Assembly: GCA_943324165.2 (NCBI GenBank)
Contig: CALPKO020000121.1
Location: 1-5,581 of the forward strand
Source of the DNA: Bdellovibrio sp. ZAP7
Lineage (GTDB): Bacteria; Bacteroidota; Bacteroidia; Flavobacteriales; Flavobacteriaceae
Direction: 5' to 3'
DNA length: 5,581 nucleotides
This document shows positions 1 to 5,581 of the stretch, piece after piece (positions within the stretch are counted from its first letter, which is position 1; every line of letters begins with the position of its first letter). A program made the position numbers and the translations under genes. A model generated the notes under the pieces. The model saw nothing but the letters and a program-made list of their open reading frames with translations, searched no databases and was not told the origin of the DNA.

Positions 1-956
1 GGTCAAAAGTCGGATCGCTATCTGTTCAAATACAAGCCATTGAAAACGAAAAAGTACTTAAAATACAACAAGCTCAAAATAAAATTAAGCAAGGAATATT
101 GAAAATAAAAAGCGACAGCATCGATTTAGAAGCGGTAAAAACGCAACTGAAAATTGCAAAAACCCAATTTAATCGTTCGGTTCAATTGAATAAAGAAGGG
201 CTGAAACCGCTGACCGATGTAGAAGAAAAGAGGTTGAAATTGCAGGAAGGTGAAGCAAAAATCATTACGCAAGAAAATAAATATTTGACTTCAAAAAACG
301 AGTACATCAACGCAAAAGTGGAGATAAATCGTATTAATGCAGAATATTCTGAAAAATCCTCGAAAGCACAAAGCGACCAATTTACCGCAATGAGCAATCA
401 GTTTGACACCGATGCACAAGTAAACAAATTGAAAAATCAATATGCTAATTATAGCATTCGCAATGGTTTGTATTACATAAAAGCGCCTCAAAGTGGTTAT
501 GTAAACCGTGCTTTGCAATCGGGTTTGGGCGAAAACATCAAAGAAGGAACTTCAATCGTGAGCATTATGCCTGCAAAATATGATATTGCTGTTGAAACAT
601 ATGTGGACCCGATAGACTTACCGTTGATTAACAAAGGAGAAAGAATTCGGGTTTGGTTTGATGGTTGGCCAACGATTGTTTTTTCTGGTTGGCCTGATAT
701 GTCTTATGGAACGTTCGGAGGCAAAATTGTGGCGATCGAGAATTTTATTTCCGAAAATGGAAAATACCGAGTGTTGATTGCACCAGATAAAAGCGCAGAA
801 AAATGGCCAAGACAATTAAGTATTGGCTCTGGAGCGCAAACACTTGCCCTTTTGAACAACGTTCCTGTTTGGTTCGAAATTTGGCGAACTTTGAATGGTT
901 TTCCTCCGAATTATTATAAAAAGACAAAAAAAGCAGAGAACGAGAAAAAAGGTTAA
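1..956 (+). CDS. HlyD-family periplasmic adaptor (membrane fusion protein), 5'-truncated
   Basis: The reading frame is open from base 3, so the gene begins before the window; the TTG at 99 is internal, not a start. The visible 317 codons lack the N-terminal membrane anchor and first lipoyl half. Visible residues about 1-150 are Lys/Glu/Gln-rich heptad-like helix, the coiled-coil hairpin that in this family contacts the TolC channel. The second lipoyl half follows (APQSGYV at about 161-167, then GLGENIKEGTSIVSI), then a beta-barrel segment with many tryptophans (VWFDGWP, FSGWPD) and a short Lys-rich tail. Family knowledge: such adaptors link an inner-membrane ABC transporter to an outer-membrane TolC protein for export of peptides or proteins. 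A TolC gene follows 71 bases downstream on the same strand, supporting a type I secretion-like operon. The substrate and transporter cannot be seen. An RND-type adaptor is less likely because of the long hairpin and the C-terminal layout. Confidence 0.88.
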   Translation, partial: SKVGSLSVQIQAIENEKVLKIQQAQNKIKQGILKIKSDSIDLEAVKTQLKIAKTQFNRSVQLNKEGLKPLTDVEEKRLKLQEGEAKIITQENKYLTSKNEYINAKVEINRINAEYSEKSSKAQSDQFTAMSNQFDTDAQVNKLKNQYANYSIRNGLYYIKAPQSGYVNRALQSGLGENIKEGTSIVSIMPAKYDIAVETYVDPIDLPLINKGERIRVWFDGWPTIVFSGWPDMSYGTFGGKIVAIENFISENGKYRVLIAPDKSAEKWPRQLSIGSGAQTLALLNNVPVWFEIWRTLNGFPPNYYKKTKKAENEKKG

Positions 957-959
957 GGA

Positions 960-1001
960 GATGAAAGTTGGGAGTTGGAAGATGAAAGATGCAAGATAGA
1001 A
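960..1001 (+). repeat. Degenerate heptamer tandem repeat, six units
   Basis: Six consecutive 7-base units in perfect register fill most of the gap between the adaptor stop codon and the TolC start. Each begins with G; the consensus is roughly G(A/T)TG(A/G)AA, and GATGAAA occurs twice (960-966 and 981-987). The array begins 4 bases after the stop codon. An ATG at 961 opens a 12-codon frame ending at 999, but its sequence is just the repeat read through, so I do not call it a gene. Function is unknown. It resembles the longer heptamer array at 2792-2928. Confidence 0.7.
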
Positions 1002-1027
1002 CGTTAAAAAAATAAATTAAGTTGAAA

Positions 1028-2416
1028 ATGGTGATCAATAGTTTGAAATTGTTTTTTATTCTTTTTTCGGTGAGTGTTTTTTCTCAAGCGACATCAAAGG
1101 AACTGTCTTTTGAAGAATATTTGGGTTTTGTAAAAAAATTTCATCCACTAGTAAAAACTGCCAATTTAGAAATCAACAAGGCGCAAGCCAATTTGATGAT
1201 GAGCCGTGGTGCGTTTGATCCAAAAATTGAAGTCGATTTTTCTAAAAAACAATTCAAAGACAAAGACTATTATTCGATTTTGAACAGTAGTTTTAAAATT
1301 CCAACTTGGTATGGAATTGAACTAAAAGCAGGTTTTGACAACAACGAAGGGGTTTTTCTTAATCCAGAAAATACGGTTCCAAATCAAGGATTAACCTCTC
1401 TTGGCATCAACATTCCGCTTGGTCAAGGATTATTGATTAACCAAAGAATGGCAGATTTGCGCAAAGCAAAAATTCAATTGCAATTAAGTCAAGCAGAACG
1501 AAAACTAAATGCAATCGAGGTTTTGCATGAAGCATCAATTGCCTATTTCAATTGGAAAAAAACCTTCGACGAAACGCAGCTGTATCAAAATTATTTAAAC
1601 AACGCCCAAATTCGTTTTAAGGGAATAAAATCGTTGATTGAACAAGGCGATAAACCAGCAATTGATAGTGTTGAGGCCAAAATAATTTTAAAAAATAGAT
1701 TGCTAAGTTTGGAAGATGCGAATCTAAAACTCACAAAATCCAAACTAGAATTGTCTAATTTTTTATGGTTGGAAAACAACATTCCGCTTGAACTTGCTTC
1801 TGCTATTATTCCGGAAGAAAATCTCATTTCATCAGTTCAAAACACACTAAAAACTAGCGACTTAACTACGGATTTTTTAATAAATAGTCACCCGAAAATT
1901 AGTGCCTTAGAAAATAAAATTGCGATTTTAGATGTTGAACGCAAGCTGAAAGCCAATTTGCTTTTGCCGAAAATTGATATTGGCTATTCTTATTTGTCAG
2001 AGCCGAGCTACATCGATAATTATAAAGTAGAAAATTACAAAATCGGGTTGAACTTTACTTACCCTTTGTTTTTGCGAAAAGAACGTGGCAATTTAAAAAT
2101 TACGAAATTTAAATTACAAGAAACAAAATTTGCTTTAGATATAGAAAAAGTACAATTAACCAATAAAATAGCAAGTCAAAAGGCCGAAATAACTTCACTT
2201 TTGAAACAAAAAAGTTATGTTTTAGATTTGGTAATCGACAACAATGTGATGCTTAAATCGGAAGAAAGATTGTTTTCGTTTGGAGAAAGTTCGTTGTTTT
2301 TGATCAACGCTCGAGAAAATAATTTGGTCACTGCCCAATTGAGTAAAATTGCAATTGAAAATCGATTTTATATTTCAAATGCAGATTTATACAAGACTTT
2401 GGTAAATATTGAATGA
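1028..2416 (+). CDS. TolC-family outer-membrane export channel
   Basis: Predicted outer-membrane efflux protein of 462 residues that forms the trans-periplasmic tunnel for the adaptor encoded just upstream. I chose the ATG at 1028; a TTG at 1022 in the same frame is a weaker alternative, and an A-rich leader precedes both. Residues 1-21 form a signal peptide (basic/polar start, hydrophobic LFFILFSVSVF, cleavage near SQA). The mature protein starts with an amphipathic helix (LSFEEYLGFVKKFHPLV), typical of TolC proteins, and has two similar helix-strand halves. Family-like motifs are GDKPAIDSVEA at 207-217 and FGESSLFLINAREN from 418, near the end of the last helix. Length is normal for the family and no frameshift is seen. 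It probably belongs to the same transcript as the adaptor, with a 71-base gap made largely of heptamer repeats. No promoter of its own was found. The gene ends 2 bases from the convergent 122-residue gene. Confidence 0.92.
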   Translation: MVINSLKLFFILFSVSVFSQATSKELSFEEYLGFVKKFHPLVKTANLEINKAQANLMMSRGAFDPKIEVDFSKKQFKDKDYYSILNSSFKIPTWYGIELKAGFDNNEGVFLNPENTVPNQGLTSLGINIPLGQGLLINQRMADLRKAKIQLQLSQAERKLNAIEVLHEASIAYFNWKKTFDETQLYQNYLNNAQIRFKGIKSLIEQGDKPAIDSVEAKIILKNRLLSLEDANLKLTKSKLELSNFLWLENNIPLELASAIIPEENLISSVQNTLKTSDLTTDFLINSHPKISALENKIAILDVERKLKANLLLPKIDIGYSYLSEPSYIDNYKVENYKIGLNFTYPLFLRKERGNLKITKFKLQETKFALDIEKVQLTNKIASQKAEITSLLKQKSYVLDLVIDNNVMLKSEERLFSFGESSLFLINARENNLVTAQLSKIAIENRFYISNADLYKTLVNIE

Positions 2417-2418
2417 AT

Positions 2419-2787
2419 TTAAAAAGAAGAAAACCTGTTGCGAAACCAAACTTTTTGCCATTCTCTTTTCAGAATTAAAAAAGAGACTTGTTCGGATAAA
2501 ATAATTAAATCTGAGCCATCTAATTTTTTAACTTCAATTTCAGAAACATCAATGATGTAAAGCAAATTCAAATATTCAGTAAATTTATATTGAATCAAAC
2601 GATAGATTTTTTCGTGCAATTGAATTTTCAAATCGTTCGGTTGTATGCTCATCGGAAAATCAATTCCTTCATTTGCTAAATTGAAATCTTTGTTGATTTG
2701 CTCAACTAATTTCAAATATAAATCGTCGCTTTCTGCTTCAGAAAACAAATGATCAGTTGATATTGGAGCGATGAAATTCATTGCCAT
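2419..2787 (-). CDS. Conserved-looking hypothetical protein, 122 residues
   Basis: I do not recognise a named domain. The protein starts MAMNFIAPIS from the ATG at 2785-2787; a second in-frame ATG two codons later is also possible. It has no signal peptide or convincing membrane segment, so it is probably cytoplasmic. The middle (LHEKIYRLIQYKFTEYLNLLYIIDVSE, roughly residues 58-84) and the C-terminal part look alpha-helical, and the end is rich in aromatic and basic residues (EWQKVWFRNRF, 109-119). Composition and codon use resemble its neighbours, and the frame fills the space between flanking genes, which supports a real gene. It lies downstream of the polyprenyl synthetase gene on the same strand with no promoter match between them, so co-transcription is likely. 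A role linked to isoprenoid metabolism is only a guess from position. Confidence 0.75.
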   Translation of the reverse strand: MAMNFIAPISTDHLFSEAESDDLYLKLVEQINKDFNLANEGIDFPMSIQPNDLKIQLHEKIYRLIQYKFTEYLNLLYIIDVSEIEVKKLDGSDLIILSEQVSFLILKREWQKVWFRNRFSSF

Positions 2788-2791
2788 TTAA

Positions 2792-2928
2792 GATTGTTGA
2801 TTAACGATTTTAGATTGCTGATTTAAAAAAAGTGAATTAAGATTGAAGAGTAAAGAGGTAAGATAAAAGATTTTCAAAAATCGTTTTGCAATCAAAAATC
2901 GTTAATCTAATTTCGAAAATCATCAATC
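2792..2928. repeat. Heptamer repeat array that switches strand orientation
   Basis: The whole gap between two minus-strand genes is built from 7-base units. From 2792 to 2875 there are 12 units in unbroken register on the plus strand; ten begin with GA or GAT, six of them with GATT followed by three variable bases (for example GATTAAC at 2799, GATTGAA at 2841), and GATTTTC closes the run. From 2887 to 2928 six units run in the other orientation (plus-strand form NNNAATC, for example GTTAATC at 2901); five of the six match. An AAAAATC unit at 2876-2882 and four extra bases (2883-2886) mark the switch. The array reaches the first base of the synthase stop-codon complement (2928) and ends 4 bases before the start codon of the 122-residue gene, so it includes that gene's entire leader. 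Function unknown. Confidence 0.75.
2799..2907. repeat. Long inverted repeat inside the heptamer array
   Basis: The left arm at 2799-2818 and the right arm at 2888-2907 are reverse complements at 19 of 20 positions (only 2812 against 2894 fails). The loop is 69 bases. A second overlapping pair, about 2809-2824 against 2917-2932, matches at 15 of 16 positions and would compete with the first for the left side. In the minus-strand transcript the structure lies between the synthase stop codon and the next start codon, so it could act as a 3'-end stabiliser, an attenuator of downstream expression or a partial terminator. There is no clean U-tract directly after the stem, so I do not call it an intrinsic terminator. 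Confidence 0.6.
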
Positions 2929-3902
2929 TAAACCTTTCGTCCCATTAAATTTTCTCCAAAAGATTTTAATTTTTCTTTCTTTTCGTTATCGATTCCTACT
3001 TTTTGTAATGTGTCAAAAGCCTTTAGGGTATAACCTTGAATCGCTTGTTGAGTTGCTTTTGAAGCACCAGTTTTGTTAAAAATTGCCTTTACTAATTCGA
3101 TTTTTTCGGTGTTATCTTCCGGATGAATAGAGAACAAATGTAACAATTGATCTTTTTCTTGATTGGAAGAAAATTCCATGGCTTTTAAGTACAAATAGGT
3201 TTTTTTATTCTCTATAATATCGCCACCCACTTGTTTTCCAAAAGTTGCTGGATTTCCAAAACAATCTAAAAAATCGTCTTGTAATTGAAAAGCCAATCCT
3301 AAATTAAGACCGAAGTCATAGATCAAATCAGCATTTTCTGTGGTGGTTTCTGCTACCAAAGCACCCATTTTCATCGAAGCAGCAACTAAAACAGCGGTTT
3401 TATACTCAATCATTTTTAGGTATTCTGGAATAGTAACATCGTTTCTAGTTTCAAAATCAACGTCCCATTGTTGTCCTTCGCAAACTTCTAAAGCAGTTTT
3501 GCTAAACAATTTTGCCAAATCTCTAAAAACTTCGGTATTGTATTTTTCAAAATATTGATAAGCTAAAATCAACATGGCATCGCCAGATAAAATTGCGGTA
3601 TTTGTGTCCCATTTTTCATGAACAGTTTCATTCCCTCTTCGCAACGGCGCTTCATCCATAATATCATCATGCACCAAAGAAAAATTGTGAAAAACTTCGA
3701 CAGCCAAAGCAGCAGGAAGCGCAAGTTTATAATCCGCATCAAAAACTTCTGCACTCATTAAAGTCAATACCGGACGCATTCTTTTGCCACCTAGTTTCAA
3801 AATATAATGAATTGGCTCGTATAAATTACGTGGCTCTTTTGTTTCATATTGAGATTGAAGGTAGTCTGAAATAAATTCTTGGTATTGGTATATAGAATGC
3901 AT
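2928..3902 (-). CDS. Polyprenyl (isoprenyl) diphosphate synthase
   Basis: A 324-residue trans-prenyltransferase that condenses isopentenyl diphosphate with an allylic diphosphate in the cytoplasm to make linear isoprenoid precursors. All family landmarks are present: GGKRMRP at 38-44 (substrate diphosphate binding), first Asp-rich motif DDIMD at 79-83 followed by LRRG at 87-90, the Lys-Thr pair in EYKTA at 166-170, second Asp-rich motif DDFLD at 209-213, and GGDIIENKKT at 226-235. Length is normal and the protein appears intact. The first motif is DDxxD without the two-residue insertion of bacterial farnesyl synthases, and residue 74, five before its first Asp, is Phe with Ser at 75. By analogy with archaeal-type enzymes this favours a C20 (geranylgeranyl) or other short-chain product, which could feed carotenoid synthesis; this is inference. 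The start ATG at 3900-3902 follows a TTTTAA leader. It is probably transcribed from the promoter at 3957-3964. Confidence 0.95.
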   Translation of the reverse strand: MHSIYQYQEFISDYLQSQYETKEPRNLYEPIHYILKLGGKRMRPVLTLMSAEVFDADYKLALPAALAVEVFHNFSLVHDDIMDEAPLRRGNETVHEKWDTNTAILSGDAMLILAYQYFEKYNTEVFRDLAKLFSKTALEVCEGQQWDVDFETRNDVTIPEYLKMIEYKTAVLVAASMKMGALVAETTTENADLIYDFGLNLGLAFQLQDDFLDCFGNPATFGKQVGGDIIENKKTYLYLKAMEFSSNQEKDQLLHLFSIHPEDNTEKIELVKAIFNKTGASKATQQAIQGYTLKAFDTLQKVGIDNEKKEKLKSFGENLMGRKV

Positions 3903-3956
3903 TTAAAAGAGTTTATGGTTTATTAGGTGATAAGTTTAGCGCTAATCAACACACTA

Positions 3957-3964
3957 CAAAAGTA
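3957..3964 (-). promoter_or_regulatory. Predicted -7 promoter element for the polyprenyl synthase gene
   Basis: Read on the minus strand the site is TACTTTTG, an exact match to the Bacteroidota -7 consensus TAnnTTTG. Transcription would start near 3950, giving a leader of about 48 bases before the ATG at 3902. No TTG sits at the expected distance upstream (3982-3990), so the -33 element is weak or absent. The leader contains a perfect 10-base palindrome, TTAGCGCTAA, at 3936-3945. Confidence 0.45.
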
Positions 3965-4049
3965 ATTTTTTTTAGTATTCTAACCTAAACATATAACCAT
4001 AACTAAACTTATATCCATTTTTAAAATGTTAAGAAAATGCAAATACTTT

Positions 4050-4077
4050 GGAAACTATTTTGGTATTAAAAGTTTCC
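4050..4077. promoter_or_regulatory. Candidate TetR operator (inverted repeat)
   Basis: GGAAACTATT at 4050-4059 and AAAAGTTTCC at 4068-4077 are reverse complements at 9 of 10 positions, including seven perfect outer bases, with an 8-base centre. The 28-base size and dyad shape suit a TetR-family dimer. It covers the -33 element of the predicted promoter for the TetR gene, so bound protein would block RNA polymerase and give autoregulation. No second copy was found in the window. Operator function is inferred from position and symmetry only. Confidence 0.5.
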
Positions 4078-4089
4078 GTTTTATCTTTG
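4060..4089 (+). promoter_or_regulatory. Predicted promoter for the TetR-TolC operon
   Basis: TTG at 4060-4062 and TATCTTTG at 4082-4089 match the Bacteroidota -33 (TTG) and -7 (TAnnTTTG) elements with a 19-base spacer, inside the reported 17-23 range. Transcription would start around 4096, about 35 bases before the TetR start codon. The -33 part lies inside the inverted repeat at 4050-4077. Confidence 0.6.
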
Positions 4090-4130
4090 CTGACGAAAAT
4101 TAAAGACTCCTATAAGGTATTCAGTCGATT

Positions 4131-4727
4131 ATGAAAGAAAAAATCATCAATAAAGCCAAAGACATGTTTTTGAAATTAGGTTTCAAAAGCATCACTATGG
4201 ACGACATTGCTGGTGAATTGTGCATTTCAAAAAAAACAATTTATAAGTATTTTGCCAACAAGGAGTTGTTAATTGAAGAAAGTACACTTGCTGTTCATAA
4301 TGAGATTCATGAGACAATTTATTTAATTACCAGCAAAAATTATAATGCCATTGAAGAAAATTTTGTGATTAGAAAAATGTTCAAAGAAATGTTTAAATCA
4401 TCCGAAACTTCGCCAGTTTATCAATTGAAAAAACATTATCCGGAAATTTATGAAAAGGTGATGCTGCGAGAAATTAATGAATGTAAAACAACATTCCAGC
4501 AAAATATCGAAAAGGGAATTGTAACTGGACTCTATCGCAAAGAATTGAAAATCGAAAATTATGTCCGGTTTTATTATACTTTGATTTTTAATATCAACGA
4601 AACCACAATTTCTGAAAAAGAAGCTTTTGATTTAGAACAAGATGCCTTAGAATACCACACGCGCGCAATGGCAACTGAAAAAGGAATTCTAGAATTAGAA
4701 AAACAATTAAAAAATCCATTTATATAA
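4131..4727 (+). CDS. TetR/AcrR-family transcriptional repressor
   Basis: A 198-residue one-domain-plus-ligand-domain regulator. Residues 1-47 are a classic TetR DNA-binding head: helix 1 (KEKIINKAKDMFLKLGFKS), then the helix-turn-helix ITMDDIAGELCISKKTIYKYF at 21-41, then the NKELL segment at 43-47. The rest (about 50-198) is a variable, helical ligand-binding and dimerisation domain whose inducer cannot be predicted. The start ATG at 4131 places the head at the expected position; only a weak AAGG lies 14 bases before it, normal for Bacteroidota. Its gene is followed after 10 bases by a TolC gene, so it most likely represses its own operon for drug or small-molecule efflux, through the inverted repeat at 4050-4077. 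It is divergent from the polyprenyl synthase gene and could also influence that promoter, but the candidate operator lies about 90 bases upstream of that -7 element. Confidence 0.93.
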   Translation: MKEKIINKAKDMFLKLGFKSITMDDIAGELCISKKTIYKYFANKELLIEESTLAVHNEIHETIYLITSKNYNAIEENFVIRKMFKEMFKSSETSPVYQLKKHYPEIYEKVMLREINECKTTFQQNIEKGIVTGLYRKELKIENYVRFYYTLIFNINETTISEKEAFDLEQDALEYHTRAMATEKGILELEKQLKNPFI

Positions 4728-4737
4728 TCTTCAATCA

Positions 4738-5581
4738 ATGAAAAACAAAATAATAATAACATTACTGCTGTTTGTGAGTTATTTACAAGCACAAGAAAAG
4801 AAAGCAAGCTATTCATTTAGCCTAAAACAAGCCATTGACCATGCTGTTCAAAATAATTATCAAGCTATCAATGCGGGCCGTGATATCGAAATTGCAAAAC
4901 AAAAAAAATGGGAAACAACCGCCATGGGTTTGCCGCAAATTAATGGAAACATTGGCTATCAAAACAATTTTAAATTAGCCACAAACATAATCGATTTTGG
5001 CGGTGTGCCAACTGCGCTTACTTTTGGAACAAAACATAACGCGAATTCAAGTTTAACATTATCGCAATTGCTTTTTGACGGGTCTTATATTGTTGCGCTT
5101 CAAGCTTCTAAAACGTACTTGGCGTTCTATCAAAATTATAAAAAGAAGACGGATACTGATATAAAAGAAATGATTATTAATGCCTATGGAAGTGTACTTT
5201 TGGCGAGTGAAAGCGCGTTAATTCTTCAAAAAAATAAGACAATTTTAGAAAAAACTATCTTCGAAACGAACGAAACTTTTAAAAATGGATTAATTGAAGA
5301 AGAAAATGTAGAACAACTTAAAATTACACTTTCTAGTGTGAAGAGCAATTTGAATTATGTGAGCCGCTTGAAAGAAATTAGCATAAAAATGCTCAAAATT
5401 AATTTAGGAATTAACATAGATGATGAACTTGTAGTGACAGACAAATTGGATGATTTGGCAAAAAGTAGTATGGATTTTGCACTTGCAACGCCAGATTTTG
5501 ATGCAAAAAACAATATCAATTACATTATAGCCAACAACTTTGTTGACCAACGAAATTTAGAATTAAAACTACAAAGAAGCA
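4738..5581 (+). CDS. TolC-family outer-membrane efflux protein, 3'-truncated
   Basis: The frame is open from the ATG at 4738 to the end of the window (281 complete codons), so the gene continues beyond it; roughly 150-200 residues are missing by family length. Residues 1-18 are a signal peptide (MKNK, hydrophobic IIITLLLFVSYL, cleavage after LQA). The mature part begins with the TolC-type helix FSLKQAIDHAVQNNYQAINAGRDIEIAKQ (28-56 or so), followed by GLPQINGNIGYQNNF, a strand region, and LTLSQLLFDGSY before the long helices. GLIEEENVEQLK at 184-195 is the conserved turn of the helical barrel. Family knowledge plus the adjacent TetR gene indicate the channel of a tripartite RND efflux pump, with the adaptor and pump genes expected downstream. 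It differs clearly in sequence from the TolC protein at 1028-2416, so it is not a recent duplicate. Confidence 0.92.
   Translation, partial: MKNKIIITLLLFVSYLQAQEKKASYSFSLKQAIDHAVQNNYQAINAGRDIEIAKQKKWETTAMGLPQINGNIGYQNNFKLATNIIDFGGVPTALTFGTKHNANSSLTLSQLLFDGSYIVALQASKTYLAFYQNYKKKTDTDIKEMIINAYGSVLLASESALILQKNKTILEKTIFETNETFKNGLIEEENVEQLKITLSSVKSNLNYVSRLKEISIKMLKINLGINIDDELVVTDKLDDLAKSSMDFALATPDFDAKNNINYIIANNFVDQRNLELKLQRS

Noticed and set aside
961..999. ATG-started 12-codon frame between the adaptor and TolC genes.
   Set aside because: Its sequence is just the heptamer repeat read through and it shows no protein-like features.
2462..2486. Perfect 8-base inverted repeat TCTCTTTT / AAAAGAGA with a 9-base loop just past the TolC stop codon, as a possible terminator.
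   Set aside because: The stem is A/T-rich, lies inside the coding region of the convergent gene and is not followed by a T-run on the plus strand, so chance is the simpler explanation.
3913..4012. Short inverted matches in the divergent region (TTATGGTT with AACCATAA, ATAAGTTTA with TAAACTTAT).
   Set aside because: The pairs cross rather than nest and extend upstream of the predicted minus-strand transcript start, so no single hairpin forms; 8-9 base matches are expected in such AT-rich DNA.
4574..4816. Minus-strand open frame of 80 codons overlapping the ends of the TetR and second TolC genes.
   Set aside because: It lies antisense to two well-supported genes, is Ser/Cys/Phe-rich as typical of antisense translation, and matches no family I know.
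1028..5581. The two TolC genes as a recent tandem duplication.
   Set aside because: Their protein sequences, signal peptides and conserved turns differ clearly, and they sit in separate operons with different partners.

Overview
The window looks like chromosomal DNA of a Flavobacteriaceae member, most likely Flavobacterium or a close relative. It is AT-rich by eye, genes start from A/T-rich leaders without clear Shine-Dalgarno sites, promoters fit the Bacteroidota TTG / TAnnTTTG pattern, and the protein families (HlyD/TolC exporters, RND-type TolC, polyprenyl synthetase) have a flavobacterial flavour. No phage, insertion sequence, CRISPR array, tRNA or rRNA is visible.

Layout: (1) positions 1-2416, plus strand, are the end of an export operon. 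It holds the C-terminal 317 codons of a HlyD-type periplasmic adaptor, then a complete TolC-type outer-membrane channel. The inner-membrane ABC transporter expected for a type I secretion or peptide export system would lie upstream, outside the window. (2) Positions 2419-3902, minus strand, hold a polyprenyl (isoprenoid) diphosphate synthase followed downstream by a 122-residue protein of unknown function; the pair converges on the TolC gene with a 2-base gap. (3) Positions 3903-4130 are a divergent control region with a predicted promoter in each direction and an inverted repeat that could be a TetR operator. (4) From 4131 to the end, plus strand, a TetR-family repressor is followed after 10 bases by a second, unrelated TolC-type channel cut by the window edge. 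This is the usual start of a TetR-controlled RND multidrug efflux operon (TolC, then adaptor and RND pump expected beyond the window).

The most unusual structure is in the non-coding DNA. Two intergenic gaps (960-1001 and 2792-2928) are built from degenerate 7-base units beginning with G, mostly GAT. The larger array fills nearly the whole gap between the synthase stop codon and the start codon of the 122-residue gene. It switches strand orientation part way along, creating a 20-base inverted repeat with 19 matches around a 69-base loop. I see no wholly new protein system; the genes themselves belong to known families apart from the small hypothetical one.
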